Positions 1 through 9,466 of a stretch of 64,000 nt of DNA are shown here, in pieces. The stretch covers positions 1,302,001-1,366,000 of the forward strand of contig NC_020187.1 in assembly GCF_000315915.1 (NCBI RefSeq), read 5' to 3'. Made by a program: the position numbers and the translations under genes. Below the pieces are notes generated by a model. That model was given only the letters and a program-made list of their open reading frames with translations. It was not told the origin of the DNA and ran no database searches. The stretch comes from Henningerozyma blattae CBS 6284. Taxonomy: Eukaryota > Ascomycota > Saccharomycetes > Saccharomycetales > Saccharomycetaceae. Position 1 is the stretch's first letter. Every line of letters begins with the position of its first letter.

Positions 1-41
1 GATTAAATTCTAGATTGGCTAAACATTCCAAGAAGAAGTAA
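1..41 (+). CDS. SPN1: C-terminal end of a gene cut by the window edge, possibly SPN1 (IWS1)
   Basis: One frame is open from base 3 and stops at TAA 39-41, giving a short basic tail ending Ala-Lys-His-Ser-Lys-Lys-Lys. Only about 12 residues are visible, so the protein cannot be identified from its sequence. The name comes from position. In S. cerevisiae the neighbour of RPS23B (YPR132W) is the convergent gene YPR133C, SPN1, a transcription elongation factor that works with Spt6. A plus-strand gene ending here, convergent with the minus-strand RPS23, is what that order predicts. It could equally be a chance open frame. Confidence 0.3.
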   Translation, partial: LNSRLAKHSKKK

Positions 42-427
42 TTCAATTTTTTTTTTCAGCATCGAAAAGAGATTACCTAAATACGATTAATAGAGTATTA
101 TCAGTATAATTATATTATGAACATGCCTGTAGATCCACAATAAGCAACTATATCAGATAGTTTGTTAAATAATAAAATTATTATGTACATTTATAACTAC
201 TAACTCTAATTATTATTTTTTTTAATTGTATATAAATTACGATCATTTAACATGTATCAGTGTGATGTGATGCAATGAAATAAGTGTTTATTTCCTAAAT
301 AATAAATAACTAGATATTTGACTATATGTAGTTAAATAATATGAATAGTGATATTATGAGAGTGGAAATAAGAATAATCAGATATTAACCTAATAATAAC
401 AGTAACAAAAGAATCCAAGGATATAAT
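42..427. other. Intergenic, convergent 3' ends
   Basis: A+T-rich spacer between the gene ending at 41 and the 3' end of RPS23. It should hold both 3' untranslated regions and polyadenylation signals. I see no open frame of note, no RNA gene and no repeat. Confidence 0.6.
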
Positions 428-865
428 TTATGATCTTGGCTTTTCCTTCTTTTCCTTCCATAAAGCTAATAAGGAGACACCAGATACTTTGACAACCTTA
501 AATCTAACACCTGGAATATCACCCTTAGCCTTACCCTTTCTACCGAAACCAGCCAATAATACTTCGTCATTTTCATCGACATAGTTCAAACAACCATCAT
601 TTGGAACGAAAGCAGTAACTCTCTTACCGTTCTTAATCAATTGAACTCTGACACACTTTCTGATAGCAGAGTTTGGTTGTTTAGATTCAATACCTAACTT
701 TTCCAAAACAATACCTTTAGCATGAGAAGAACCACCAAATGGAGAAGATTTAAAGGCAGTACCCAATAATCTCTTCTTATAGTTGTTTTCTGCCCAACGG
801 TTATTTCTTCTATGGACACGTAATTTTCTAGCAGAGTTCAAACCTCTTGGCTTACCTTTACCCAT
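428..865 (-). CDS. RPS23: 40S ribosomal protein S23 (uS12), intronless
   Basis: The 145-residue protein is a near-perfect uS12 of the small ribosomal subunit, which sits at the decoding centre. The start is the ATG at 865-863 ([10 protein letters not shown]...), which gives the family's exact length. An in-frame ATG 14 codons upstream is not conserved and is rejected. The decoding-loop motif KQPNSA is present, with Pro64, the proline hydroxylated in the yeast protein. The basic C-terminus is typical. The S. cerevisiae copies RPS23A and RPS23B are interrupted by an intron near codon 22. Here that region ([10 protein letters not shown]) is continuous, so the intron is gone. It is divergent from NAT3, as RPS23B is in S. 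cerevisiae. Confidence 0.98.
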   Translation of the reverse strand: MGKGKPRGLNSARKLRVHRRNNRWAENNYKKRLLGTAFKSSPFGGSSHAKGIVLEKLGIESKQPNSAIRKCVRVQLIKNGKRVTAFVPNDGCLNYVDENDEVLLAGFGRKGKAKGDIPGVRFKVVKVSGVSLLALWKEKKEKPRS

Positions 866-1224
866 GTTGATTGATTTGTTATTCTTATGGATTAAACCAC
901 GAATCAAAAAAAAAATTTCAATGTTTACTAAAAATTACAAGTGAATAGAATTTTAATAGCTAATTTTCCACACTATCATCACCTAAAATTTCTAAAACGC
1001 TCGCTAGAAGAAGAAAACCTTTGAAAAAAAAAATATAAAAAAAAATGAAAAATTCATATATTATCAGGGCGCTACCATGTCAAAGTGAAAGTTACTGTTT
1101 ATATTAGTTAAAAAAAAAAAAAAAAAAAAGTAAACATACATACTCACACCTCATTTAGCATTTAACTTTTGATCTTGAAGAGTAACAATTGGTATTTATA
1201 TATAAAATTATATCAATTTGAATA
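866..1224. promoter_or_regulatory. Divergent promoter region of RPS23 and NAT3
   Basis: About 360 bases separate the two start codons. The region holds poly-A runs, including a 20-base A tract at 1110-1129 of the nucleosome-excluding kind common in ribosomal protein promoters, followed at once by a forkhead-type GTAAACA at 1130-1136. I found no clear Rap1 site (ACACCCATACA type). The motif assignments are by eye. Confidence 0.5.
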
Positions 1225-1815
1225 ATGACAACCTTACAACCATTTGAAGTAACTGATCTTTTGAAACTAAATAATGTTAACTTAGACATACTTACAGAGA
1301 ATTTTCCAGTTGAGTTTTATTTTGAGTATTTAATTCTATGGCCAAATTTATTTTTCAAATCTCAAGAGACTAGTGTTGATTCTGAAGAGACTAAATATGA
1401 TATTTCAGGTTATATGATGGCAAAGACTGAAGGTAAGGGACAAGATTGGCACTCTCATATAACTGCAGTTACTGTTGATTCAGTATTCCGTAGGATATCA
1501 TTAGCTTCAAAATTATGTAATTCATTAGCTGCTATGGTGGATTCTAAACCTCATGATGTAAATTTCATTGACCTTTTTGTAAAATGTAATAATGAATTAG
1601 CAATTAAATTATACGAAAAATTGGGATATTCAGTATTTAGAAGAGTAGTGGGTTATTATAATTCAAGTGAAGATGGATATCCAAATACATTAAAATATAT
1701 AGATGACGATAAAGATGCATTCGATATGAGATTAGGAATGGAACGCGACTTGGGAAAGAGTATAAGAAAAGACGGAAGAAACTTTAAATGTTATCCACAT
1801 GATATTAAATTTTAA
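1225..1815 (+). CDS. NAT3: NatB N-terminal acetyltransferase catalytic subunit
   Basis: A 196-residue GNAT-fold protein, matching the 195 residues of S. cerevisiae Nat3 (Naa20). It begins MTTLQPFEVTDLLKLNNVNL, the conserved opening of the family. The acetyl-CoA pyrophosphate-binding turn is the family's unusual form RRISLASKLCNSL near residues 90-100, not the classic RxxGxG. NatB acetylates nascent proteins starting Met-Asp, Met-Glu or Met-Asn, on the ribosome together with Mdm20. The C-terminus keeps the FDMRLGMERDLGKSIRKDGR block. Pairing with RPS23 is ancestral (YPR131C/YPR132W). Confidence 0.95.
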   Translation: MTTLQPFEVTDLLKLNNVNLDILTENFPVEFYFEYLILWPNLFFKSQETSVDSEETKYDISGYMMAKTEGKGQDWHSHITAVTVDSVFRRISLASKLCNSLAAMVDSKPHDVNFIDLFVKCNNELAIKLYEKLGYSVFRRVVGYYNSSEDGYPNTLKYIDDDKDAFDMRLGMERDLGKSIRKDGRNFKCYPHDIKF

Positions 1816-1867
1816 AAGTATTTATATATGAATATTCTATATTATACACATACATATATATATAAAT

Positions 1868-2908
1868 TTATACCATTTCATATCTGTCACCTTCAGTTTT
1901 AAATTTGGACAAGAAATCGTTAATTTTTTCAAACTCAGCTTCACTTAATTGAGTTCGCTTTTCATTGAAGTTTTCAGTGACTTTATCAACACTTGAACCA
2001 CTTGGGTTTGGAATAAATTTAGCGCCATTGAATTGATCAGACTTATTCCAATGCTTAATCCATGCTAAAGCGATTTGAGTTAATTCAATTGGATGTTCCG
2101 GATCACGTTTGGCCACAATTTCATCTTTTAAGAATTTAACCAACAATAGATTTTGTTGCATAGCATCGCCATGGAATCTTTTCAAAAGCTTTCTGAAATC
2201 ACCGTCTGGGATATCATCAACACTTTTAATTTGGCCAGTTAATAAACCTCTACCTAATGGAGAATAACAAATGATCACGAGATCTAATTCACCACATGTC
2301 TTTGCTACACCATCATGCAAGATATTAGTACTAAACAAAGATAATTCCACTTCTACACAAGTTAAGAATTTGGACCAATCTTTATGGATAGCTCTAATTT
2401 GCTTTTCATTAACTTCACTTAACGATATACCTCCGATAACACCATCATCGACCAATTTTGCTAATTCTTCAAAAGTTTCATATGGATATTCTTTACCCTC
2501 TGGAGTAATGGCCAGATCAAGTCTTGCCACTTCATAAATATCAATAAATCCCCCAACTTCTTTACAACAAGCCTCGACAGATTGTTTAACCTGTGCAGCT
2601 TTACCTTTAGGAACTAAAGTTTCATTATTAACCCCACCTTTACAACTAATGATAACATTCTTTCTTAAAGTAGGGTTGGCAATAAAGAAGTCATTCACAA
2701 GTTTTAAATTGGACCAATTTGGACCGTAGAACTCACCAATATTGAAAAAAGCTTTACGATTGTTTTCAATGGCAAAGGAAATAACTTTCTCCATAGCTGC
2801 AAAGGCTTGTTCCTTAGGAATCGGTTCTGCCCTCCATGTTAGAGACATCAACCCATAACTGGTATCAATTTTTTCCAGTTCTTTTCTTAATTGTTGAACT
2901 TGAGACAT
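1868..2908 (-). CDS. YPR127W: Aldo-keto reductase, pyridoxal (pyridoxine) reductase type
   Basis: A 346-residue aldo-keto reductase with a TIM barrel, almost the same length as S. cerevisiae YPR127W. A Tyr in the GEFYGPNWSNLK segment (about residues 58-69) is in the place of the catalytic Tyr, with barrel strands such as VARLDLAITPEG and the cofactor-binding segment YSPLGRGLLTGQ. The C-terminal SGSSVDKVTENF region fits the NADP phosphate pocket. The closest characterised relative is fission yeast Plr1, which reduces pyridoxal to pyridoxine with NADPH, so a role in vitamin B6 metabolism is inferred. Position between NAT3 and YLH47 matches the YPR block, with SCD6 and ANT1 missing. Confidence 0.88.
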   Translation of the reverse strand: MSQVQQLRKELEKIDTSYGLMSLTWRAEPIPKEQAFAAMEKVISFAIENNRKAFFNIGEFYGPNWSNLKLVNDFFIANPTLRKNVIISCKGGVNNETLVPKGKAAQVKQSVEACCKEVGGFIDIYEVARLDLAITPEGKEYPYETFEELAKLVDDGVIGGISLSEVNEKQIRAIHKDWSKFLTCVEVELSLFSTNILHDGVAKTCGELDLVIICYSPLGRGLLTGQIKSVDDIPDGDFRKLLKRFHGDAMQQNLLLVKFLKDEIVAKRDPEHPIELTQIALAWIKHWNKSDQFNGAKFIPNPSGSSVDKVTENFNEKRTQLSEAEFEKINDFLSKFKTEGDRYEMV

Positions 2909-3611
2909 TGGAATAGAATTTATATAATATTTATGATCAAATTGATTGTGAGTTCTTCTTATAAAGACAAAGTATATATATCCTTACCTTTTAATAATTT
3001 ATATTATTTTAAAGAAAATTAAAATAAAAGAAATTTTTTCCTTTTATAACTCATATATATATATATATAGATAAATCAGTCAAGATGCTAATGAATCTAT
3101 CCTTAGATTTCGTATGTCGAAATCTCTTATATTGTTTAGGTATTATTTCCCTGAAATTTTCCTATATTAGCTAAGCGTTTCTTTGCTATTAACCTTCTTT
3201 TCGCCCTCATCTCTCTGAATTCTTTTTTTTTATCTGACTCTACTAATATTCTAGAAATAAAGCACATGCCAGAGAAAAAGCCGAAGCAGGAGTTTGTATT
3301 CCCAAAGAGGAATAAAAAAGTAATCACAGGGACAAATTAAGCTTTCGTTTCTTTTATATTTTGGCATTGATATTGCCAAATTTCTTAGGGTTAGTCTATA
3401 TTTAGGTCTAATTTTTGGTACCCTAAAGGGCTACTGCTTTAGAGAATATTATTTTAGAAAGTGTTTGTTATATTTACATAAATGGACTGAAATGAGTAAT
3501 AAAAAAAATATTTATATATATAAATGCAATGGGAATGCAATAGGGTATCAGTATATAGATAGATAGATAGATATATATCTATTTGATGTGCAAAGTGGTA
3601 GTACAAATCAA
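2909..3611. other. Intergenic: YPR127W promoter and YLH47 3' region
   Basis: About 700 bases between two minus-strand genes. It contains a Tbf1-type TTAGGGTT at 3385-3392, (AT)n near 3052-3070, and a GATA-repeat tract near 3557-3575 that runs into the 3' end of YLH47. A 63-codon minus frame at 3136-3327 has a basic end but no recognisable homologue, and I do not call it a gene. Confidence 0.5.
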
Positions 3612-4979
3612 CTAGCTCATTTCATCTTTCTTGTTAGAACTTTCCACTGGTTCAAGTTTAGAATTAACTTGTTCTTGTTGTTGGACATCGACTTCATCTA
3701 AGCTCAAGTCATCCTTAACGCTGACTGGTTCTGTCTTTTGTTGTTCAGCTTCATCTTTCATGAATTCAACTTGATCTTTCAAATGAGCAATTTTTTCACT
3801 TGGATGACTTTCACCTTCTTGAACCACATTAACTTTAACTTCATCATATAATTCATCAGGTACACTACTTAGAGTATCACATAATGCATCATATAAGGAT
3901 TTACTACTAGTTATATCACCATAATTGGAAGCGGTTGCCATGACTAATAAAGTAGATGGAATCTTATCTTTGATTCTCATATTCAACCAAATTTTCAAAT
4001 TATCACGTAAAATACTTTCTTTAACGTTAAAGCTTCTAATACCTCTTGAACTACAGGCATTTAATAATTCCACTGGTGTCAGTTGATCAACACCTTCATA
4101 AAATATACTCAAATCATCTTGTCTTAATTCTAATAATTTAGATCTAATACGATAACGTAACATCACATCAGTACCAAAGGGTTTCAAATTGATATATTTT
4201 GCCAACGCAATCAAATATGGTCTTGTAACGTTATCCAAAACAGTATCATCCTTATATAATCTTGCCACTTGGATTAATTGTTCACGGGATTCAGGTTTAC
4301 CGGTTTCAAAGACTTTTCTATAAAAATTATTAAAGATAATTTTTTGATCATCTGTAATATCTGTTGGTTTAAAATGAGGCTTTTTCTCATTCATAAATTT
4401 GGACATTAATCTTCTAGTCTTTCTTAAACTTTCTAATTTGGATATTTTTTCCTTTTGTGATTCATAAGTGGAAGGTAATAGATTTGGGAAGATCTTTAAT
4501 GCCACAGGTAATAGTAATTCCGCAAATGGAATGATAACAAATGCAGCAAATGGAACTAATCTAACGATATCTTGAGTAGTTCTTTTAAATTGCAACATTT
4601 CACGACGAGTTAATTCATAACCAGCCAATAATTTTAATAGCAATTTGAATGAAATTTTGGTTTCTAACCCTAAAAGTTTAGTACCATCCCAATAATGTTT
4701 AGCTTCATGTTTGACTCTATCCCATAATGGAGCTTTCTTGACAGTAATCTTAACACGCTTATTGGAAGGTATTTCCTCGATGCTATTACTTTCTTCATTT
4801 TTAATTTCAGTTTTAATTTCAGGTTTGTTAGCTGTATTAGTTGAATTGAATCGTTTATAACTAGTTTGATAATTTTTTAAAACGAAGCTTCTAGATGAAA
4901 TTATTGAAGTAGAAGGAACATTTTTCAAAGCACATCTCTGGATGCATTTAGAAATTAAAAGAGTATTTGCTTTTAGCAT
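3612..4979 (-). CDS. YLH47: Mitochondrial inner-membrane LETM1-family protein
   Basis: The 455-residue protein starts with a basic, Ser/Thr-rich presequence of about 45 residues. One hydrophobic segment follows (about residues 140-165, VRLVPFAAFVIIPFAELLLP), then the LETM1 ribosome-binding-like domain (NLLPSTYES... to about residue 350). The acidic C-terminal tail has coiled-coil character. Ylh47 (YPR125W, 454 residues in S. cerevisiae) works with Mdm38 in mitochondrial K+/H+ exchange and in the insertion of newly made inner-membrane proteins. Length and position favour YLH47 over its longer paralogue MDM38. Confidence 0.92.
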   Translation of the reverse strand: MLKANTLLISKCIQRCALKNVPSTSIISSRSFVLKNYQTSYKRFNSTNTANKPEIKTEIKNEESNSIEEIPSNKRVKITVKKAPLWDRVKHEAKHYWDGTKLLGLETKISFKLLLKLLAGYELTRREMLQFKRTTQDIVRLVPFAAFVIIPFAELLLPVALKIFPNLLPSTYESQKEKISKLESLRKTRRLMSKFMNEKKPHFKPTDITDDQKIIFNNFYRKVFETGKPESREQLIQVARLYKDDTVLDNVTRPYLIALAKYINLKPFGTDVMLRYRIRSKLLELRQDDLSIFYEGVDQLTPVELLNACSSRGIRSFNVKESILRDNLKIWLNMRIKDKIPSTLLVMATASNYGDITSSKSLYDALCDTLSSVPDELYDEVKVNVVQEGESHPSEKIAHLKDQVEFMKDEAEQQKTEPVSVKDDLSLDEVDVQQQEQVNSKLEPVESSNKKDEMS

Positions 4980-5871
4980 TTTATCGATTCTAATTGTCTT
5001 GTTAATTTTTACAATTTATTTTTTCTTTCCCTCTGTTTTTGTAAAGTCGGATTATTTTTTTATAGTTATTATACAACTTATTGACGATGAACCCTTAGCA
5101 AGAAATGATGCGGTTTGTCTATGTTGTGTAATATATATAGGTAGATAGATATATATATATATGTGGATTAGAAGTTGAGGTAATTAAACAATAAACAAAA
5201 TAGTGAACTTTTAACGTTTGTTGCCGTCGCTGGAAATTGGATAATCACAATTAAAATGATACCAATTTAGATCTAAAAAGTTTAGTCTTTATAAAAATTA
5301 CTAACATTGCCTTTAAAAGAAACGAAAAATGTATGATCAAATATGAAAAAAAAAAAATTTCAAGAAAAATAATAATAATTCTAACAGCAAGACTAATTGA
5401 CGCGAAAATCGAAAAAGAAAAAAAATAATTAAATAAAATATCTAAATTTAATACCCGAGAAAAACGAAATCTTTATAGAAAATTTAAATCCTTGAAAATA
5501 CTCTAAAAGTCTAAACAAGTAATTAATTAGCTAAGGTTGGATGGATCATTGAAGGTCTTTTTTTTTTTACTTTTGAAGAGTGATATTGCTCATTGCTAAT
5601 TGTACTTGATCCAAAGATCAAATTTATAAGTTACAAAATGTCAAATGTATTATTAATTATAGAAGTTTCTTATATACATGTCAAATGGAAAATTATTTGT
5701 CAAATTGTGTATTATATGATTGAGTGTCATTAGAATAATTTTTTTTTTGTTTTGAATATAGATTTTCTAAAAAAAAAATTTTTGTTAGTATGGAATGTAG
5801 AAAAGTTCACAAGAAAAATATCAAAATCATCTTATTAATCATTATCATTGGAAATGGTATCTATCTATCCA
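4980..5871. other. Intergenic: YLH47 promoter and CTR1 3' region
   Basis: Nearly 900 A+T-rich bases with many poly-A runs. The part near 4980 should carry the YLH47 promoter and the part near 5870 the CTR1 3' end. I see no convincing gene, RNA or recognisable regulatory element. Confidence 0.5.
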
Positions 5872-7128
5872 TCATGGGACAGTTCGGAAATTCGACGTTG
5901 GCAATAAAGTGGTGTCCATATTACCTTCGCCTTGAACATTGAATTGTTCTTGCATTATTTCGCCCATGTTTTCATCTGATTGGTCTAAACATGGATTACG
6001 GCAACCACAAGCGCAATTTGAATCTGTTCTATCATGCAATGATCCTCCTGTAGCAACGCCATCTGGATTTTTCTCATTATTTCTTATTACTTGATCAGAA
6101 TCATCTGTTGGTGTTTCATCAGTAGCATTTGAAGTAGTAGAAGAATTAGATTGAGTTGGATTCAAAGTATCTTCTTCATCTTTAGGAACATTTGAATTTG
6201 GAGATTGATTTTCAGGTAGTTCATCTTTACAACAAGGACAATTATCATGGCCTGTGCAAAGTTTTTTCCTTTCAATCCATTTCATAATTTCCCATCTCTT
6301 TAAAAGAGCCATTTTAACTTTATTGAAAAATACTTCTGATAATGAAAGACCAGTAATCACAGCAAACACGTAAGTTAAGACAAAAGTCATTGCGACTAAC
6401 ATTAACATATAAATCAACATTGTAGCAGCAAATCCAAGTATACACCTAATGAAATCTTGAGTCGAAGTTCTAAAGGAAGGTTTAAAAATATCAATGAACA
6501 AATTTGGTGGAGAATCTGGGATATTATTTAAATTCAAATAATTATTTTCAGTATCATTATTTAATACGAAATTTTTTCTTTCATCATTTTTTTTATTCCA
6601 TTTTTTAAACCAATATATTTCCAGATACCAACTTGTGAATAATAATAATTTATAAACAAATGCAGTGACGACAATTAATAACCAAATACCAAAAGCTTTA
6701 CCGCTAGTATCAGCAGACAAGTGCTGGAATAACACTGGGTAATGACGGAATCTTGGTGTTAAATATGTGTTCATTTCCATATCCATTCCCATCATCATCC
6801 CATGGCCAGACCCAGACATATTCATGGAAGATCCCATTGGCATTGACATGGACATTGACATGGGCATAGGCATATTCATACTTGAGCCCATATCCATACT
6901 ATGTGTGCCCATATTCATACTGCTTGAACTCATACTCATGGGCATACTCATTGTCATACTGGTTGTACTACTACTAGACATTGGCATAGTCATCTGCATT
7001 TGCGAAGAACTTGACATACTCATCGCAGTCCTCATTGTAGACATTATCATAGAGGTCATGGAACTCATAGAGCTCATGTCCATAGAGCCCATATCCATTG
7101 AGCCCATATCCATTGAACCCATATCCAT
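5872..7128 (-). CDS. CTR1: High-affinity plasma-membrane copper transporter
   Basis: A 418-residue CTR-family copper(I) transporter (406 in S. cerevisiae). Residues 1-120 are an extracellular domain dominated by Met, Ser and Gly in MxM and MDMGS repeats that bind copper. Three membrane segments follow (about 145-168, 226-249 and 249-266). TM2 carries the essential MxxxM motif as MLIYM at 237-241. The cytosolic tail has two Cys clusters (CTGHDNCPCC and CACGCRNPC) that fit copper hand-off or sensing. The protein acts as a trimer. It lies where YPR124W is expected. I found no perfect Mac1 element (TTTGCTC) in the 860 bases upstream, so copper regulation cannot be read from the sequence. Confidence 0.96.
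   Translation of the reverse strand: MDMGSMDMGSMDMGSMDMSSMSSMTSMIMSTMRTAMSMSSSSQMQMTMPMSSSSTTSMTMSMPMSMSSSSMNMGTHSMDMGSSMNMPMPMSMSMSMPMGSSMNMSGSGHGMMMGMDMEMNTYLTPRFRHYPVLFQHLSADTSGKAFGIWLLIVVTAFVYKLLLFTSWYLEIYWFKKWNKKNDERKNFVLNNDTENNYLNLNNIPDSPPNLFIDIFKPSFRTSTQDFIRCILGFAATMLIYMLMLVAMTFVLTYVFAVITGLSLSEVFFNKVKMALLKRWEIMKWIERKKLCTGHDNCPCCKDELPENQSPNSNVPKDEEDTLNPTQSNSSTTSNATDETPTDDSDQVIRNNEKNPDGVATGGSLHDRTDSNCACGCRNPCLDQSDENMGEIMQEQFNVQGEGNMDTTLLPTSNFRTVP
5872..7128 (-). repeat. CTR1: Short in-frame Met-Asp-Met-Gly-Ser coding repeats at the CTR1 N-terminus
   Basis: The last part of this span (about 7070-7128) consists of near-identical 15-base units encoding MDMGS, repeated at least four times at the very start of the protein. 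Looser MxM repeats continue to about 6770. Repeats of this kind are prone to length change. They also create a long antisense open frame that is only a shadow. Confidence 0.8.
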
Positions 7129-7987
7129 CTTGAAAGAATTTTTATTATGTTATCGAATATCAAAGGTTGTTGCTTTTTTTTCTTGATTAGTAAGAGAAGA
7201 GTAAAAGAAAAAATTACAACTACAAAGGCTCCTTTTTTATTAATATTATTTTTAAACACAACTACGTAAGTATCGTTATTTTTATATGCAAACTGGAAAT
7301 AATGGTGGAGGGGTATGAGATGCTCAAAACTCACCACAAAATAAACTTACTTCAAACTGATAATAATTGTCCAAGGTATGTTAACGTACAGTAACAAATC
7401 TGATCCTCGCTTTGCGACAGTTATGAGTAAAAAGGATACTTGTTACCAGTAAAAAAAAAAAAAAAAAAGGAAACATGCAAGGTGCTCGTAATATGTTACC
7501 AAACTTGACCTCTTCACTAGAAATAGAATAGAGAATAGAGTTTGTTATAACAGTAGTGTTTTTTACCAATTGAACGGGTTAAAAAAAACCTAGCACACTA
7601 CTATTTACAGGAAACGGTAATAGCTGCCAATATCCCATGAATTAATTTGCCCAAACCATTTCGGGTATTATCTTTGCTATAGTTCTTTAGGGATAGTTCT
7701 ACAACAACACTTGGTGTTTTCCAATTAGGGCCACGAGGGTTGTGGTCATAGCTTCCAGTGTTTTCTGTGTTGATGAAACTTTCATGAACTTTCGAAAAAA
7801 GGGAGCGCAAAACGGAACTTAATTAAAAAACGGCAAAAGGGTTGGCATGACGCAGAGAGAGGGTTTGGAACTTGAAAGAGGGTTAGAAGAGGATTAGAGG
7901 TTGAATAGGGAAAGGTAGCAATATAAAGTTGGAAGGTGTATGTATATGTCTGTGTGGATCGTTCTAATGAGAATCGTCAAAACGAGT
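7129..7987. other. Intergenic: CTR1 promoter and SHY1 3' region
   Basis: About 860 bases, with an 18-base A tract at 7451-7468. Two minus-strand frames of 60-70 codons (7381-7569 and 7601-7810) have no family features and are treated as chance. No tRNA or transposon remnant was seen. Confidence 0.5.
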
Positions 7988-9076
7988 CTACTCGAACTCT
8001 TTAGCCCGGTCCAATCTTTGTTTACGTAATTGAGCATGAGTGATGACTTTTCCCTTCATACCACGACGGATAGCAACAACCAATAAGATACTGCTTAAAA
8101 ACGATAAGCCATACCAGGTCACTATGTACTGTAAATGGTTATTACGGAACATTACTTTTGGCTGTTGACCAATGGGTACACCGGCTTGAATTAATTGCCA
8201 TTCACTGAATTCCATTGATGATGTGTTGGAATCCGATAATCTCTCGGAATGATTGTTTAGATCATATAAAACTTGCAAATGTAATGGTTTACAGCCGAGT
8301 CTCTTGGACATTTCCAAGATATCGGGAACCTGCCAAACTCTCGAGACATCATCGGATTTTTTATCCCATTGGAATTGTCCACGTTCATGAGGAACACGGA
8401 CCAAACAACTGATTGATAAATGTTCATTCTCTGGGGTGCTCAAATGTTTCAAATTTCTGCTGGAAGGGACTATTTTTTCTTCACTGACCCAACCTCTTTC
8501 AATTAATAATCGTTCACCGGTATCATCTCTTACAAACGGGGTGAAAACGTTATAGCCTTTAATACCTTTATGGACTCTTGGACCTACATATATTTCATTA
8601 TCATTTTCAAAATGGCCTACTAATTGAACTCTTCTGTATTCCCAACTCTCAAGATCTTCTTCTGAAAAATTTTTGGGTATGGGCACAATCGGGTACGTTA
8701 ATCTTGTTTCACAGGTAGCAATCAACCTGGTTTTCCATTTCAACCTACGAGTTTGCCATGTACCCAAGTATGCAGCGGTAATTGGCATGGCAATCATTAG
8801 CCCTAAAAAGATTTTCTTGCCAATATGATAATTTTTATGTTTCTTACCACCATGTTTATACTCATCCTCGGCATCCTCATTAGTGGGGGTTTTGTTACTA
8901 ATGATTGGTTTCCAATCCACAGTAGAAGTTTTCACGTTTCTAGTGGACATTATACTACCATTTAAACCGTTCAATTTCTTATATTTAGCTAGCAAATCAT
9001 TTTGTCTTGAAAATAAACATCTTCCTCCTCCTCCAGAGAGTAACTCTTTCGATGCAAATCTTACGTGACCCAACAT
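7988..9076 (-). CDS. SHY1: Mitochondrial SURF1-family cytochrome c oxidase assembly factor
   Basis: A 362-residue SURF1 protein (389 in S. cerevisiae). The layout is classic: a mitochondrial presequence, a first membrane segment at about 92-110 leading into GTWQTRRLKWK, and a large intermembrane-space domain. The domain has the SURF1 signatures YRRVQLVGHF, GPRVHKGIKGYNVFTPF and LLIERGWV. A second membrane segment lies near the C-terminus (TWYGLSFLSSILLVVAI). Shy1 helps build the haem a3/CuB centre of Cox1. The S. cerevisiae orthologue is YGR112W on chromosome VII, so this gene represents the sister track relative to its CTR1 neighbour. Confidence 0.96.
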   Translation of the reverse strand: MLGHVRFASKELLSGGGGRCLFSRQNDLLAKYKKLNGLNGSIMSTRNVKTSTVDWKPIISNKTPTNEDAEDEYKHGGKKHKNYHIGKKIFLGLMIAMPITAAYLGTWQTRRLKWKTRLIATCETRLTYPIVPIPKNFSEEDLESWEYRRVQLVGHFENDNEIYVGPRVHKGIKGYNVFTPFVRDDTGERLLIERGWVSEEKIVPSSRNLKHLSTPENEHLSISCLVRVPHERGQFQWDKKSDDVSRVWQVPDILEMSKRLGCKPLHLQVLYDLNNHSERLSDSNTSSMEFSEWQLIQAGVPIGQQPKVMFRNNHLQYIVTWYGLSFLSSILLVVAIRRGMKGKVITHAQLRKQRLDRAKEFE

Positions 9077-9466
9077 TTCAAAAGAAATTTCGTGATAAAA
9101 CTTAAAGCAGTTTACGTACTTTAGTCGTCGTCTTTAAAGCTACTAGTATTTATACAACCTGGTAGGTTCTTTTGTCTAAAACTCCCTCTTGTTTTTATCC
9201 CATGATCTCTTCGCAATCATAGCCTTTGCCAGCTGGCACATCCTCCAATTAGGGATTCGGGAATGCCATCGCCTATTACGTTTGCGCACTTTTTGCTGCC
9301 TCGCCGTTTTGGGAGTGACAAGTTTTGAGATTTATAAAGAAAAAAATAATGCTTAATACAGTATTGCTACATATATTCATTGTTCATTTAATGTTATTAG
9401 TACAGATAGTTACTATCTAAAAGTCGCCATTGGAAAAGAGGAAAGAAAATTAAGCATGATGGCTAT
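9077..9466. other. Intergenic: SHY1 promoter
   Basis: About 390 bases between SHY1 and the minus-strand gene ending at 9467. This is locally one of the less A+T-rich spacers. I see no definite motif or gene. Confidence 0.45.

Noticed and set aside
866..907. 14-codon upstream extension of RPS23 from an earlier ATG
   Set aside because: uS12 proteins start exactly at MGKGK; the extension is leader sequence.
3136..3327. 63-codon minus frame with a basic end between YPR127W and YLH47
   Set aside because: No homologue recognised, Phe/Ser-rich start, located in promoter sequence. Could be revisited if RNA data show a transcript.
3471..3478. Puf3-like TGTAAATA in the YLH47 3' region
   Set aside because: The core matches, but the C expected two bases upstream is missing, so it is weak evidence in A+T-rich DNA.
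6767..7186. 139-codon plus frame rich in Ile across CTR1
   Set aside because: Antisense reading of the Met-rich CTR1 repeats (ATG read as CAT, in the frame giving Ile).
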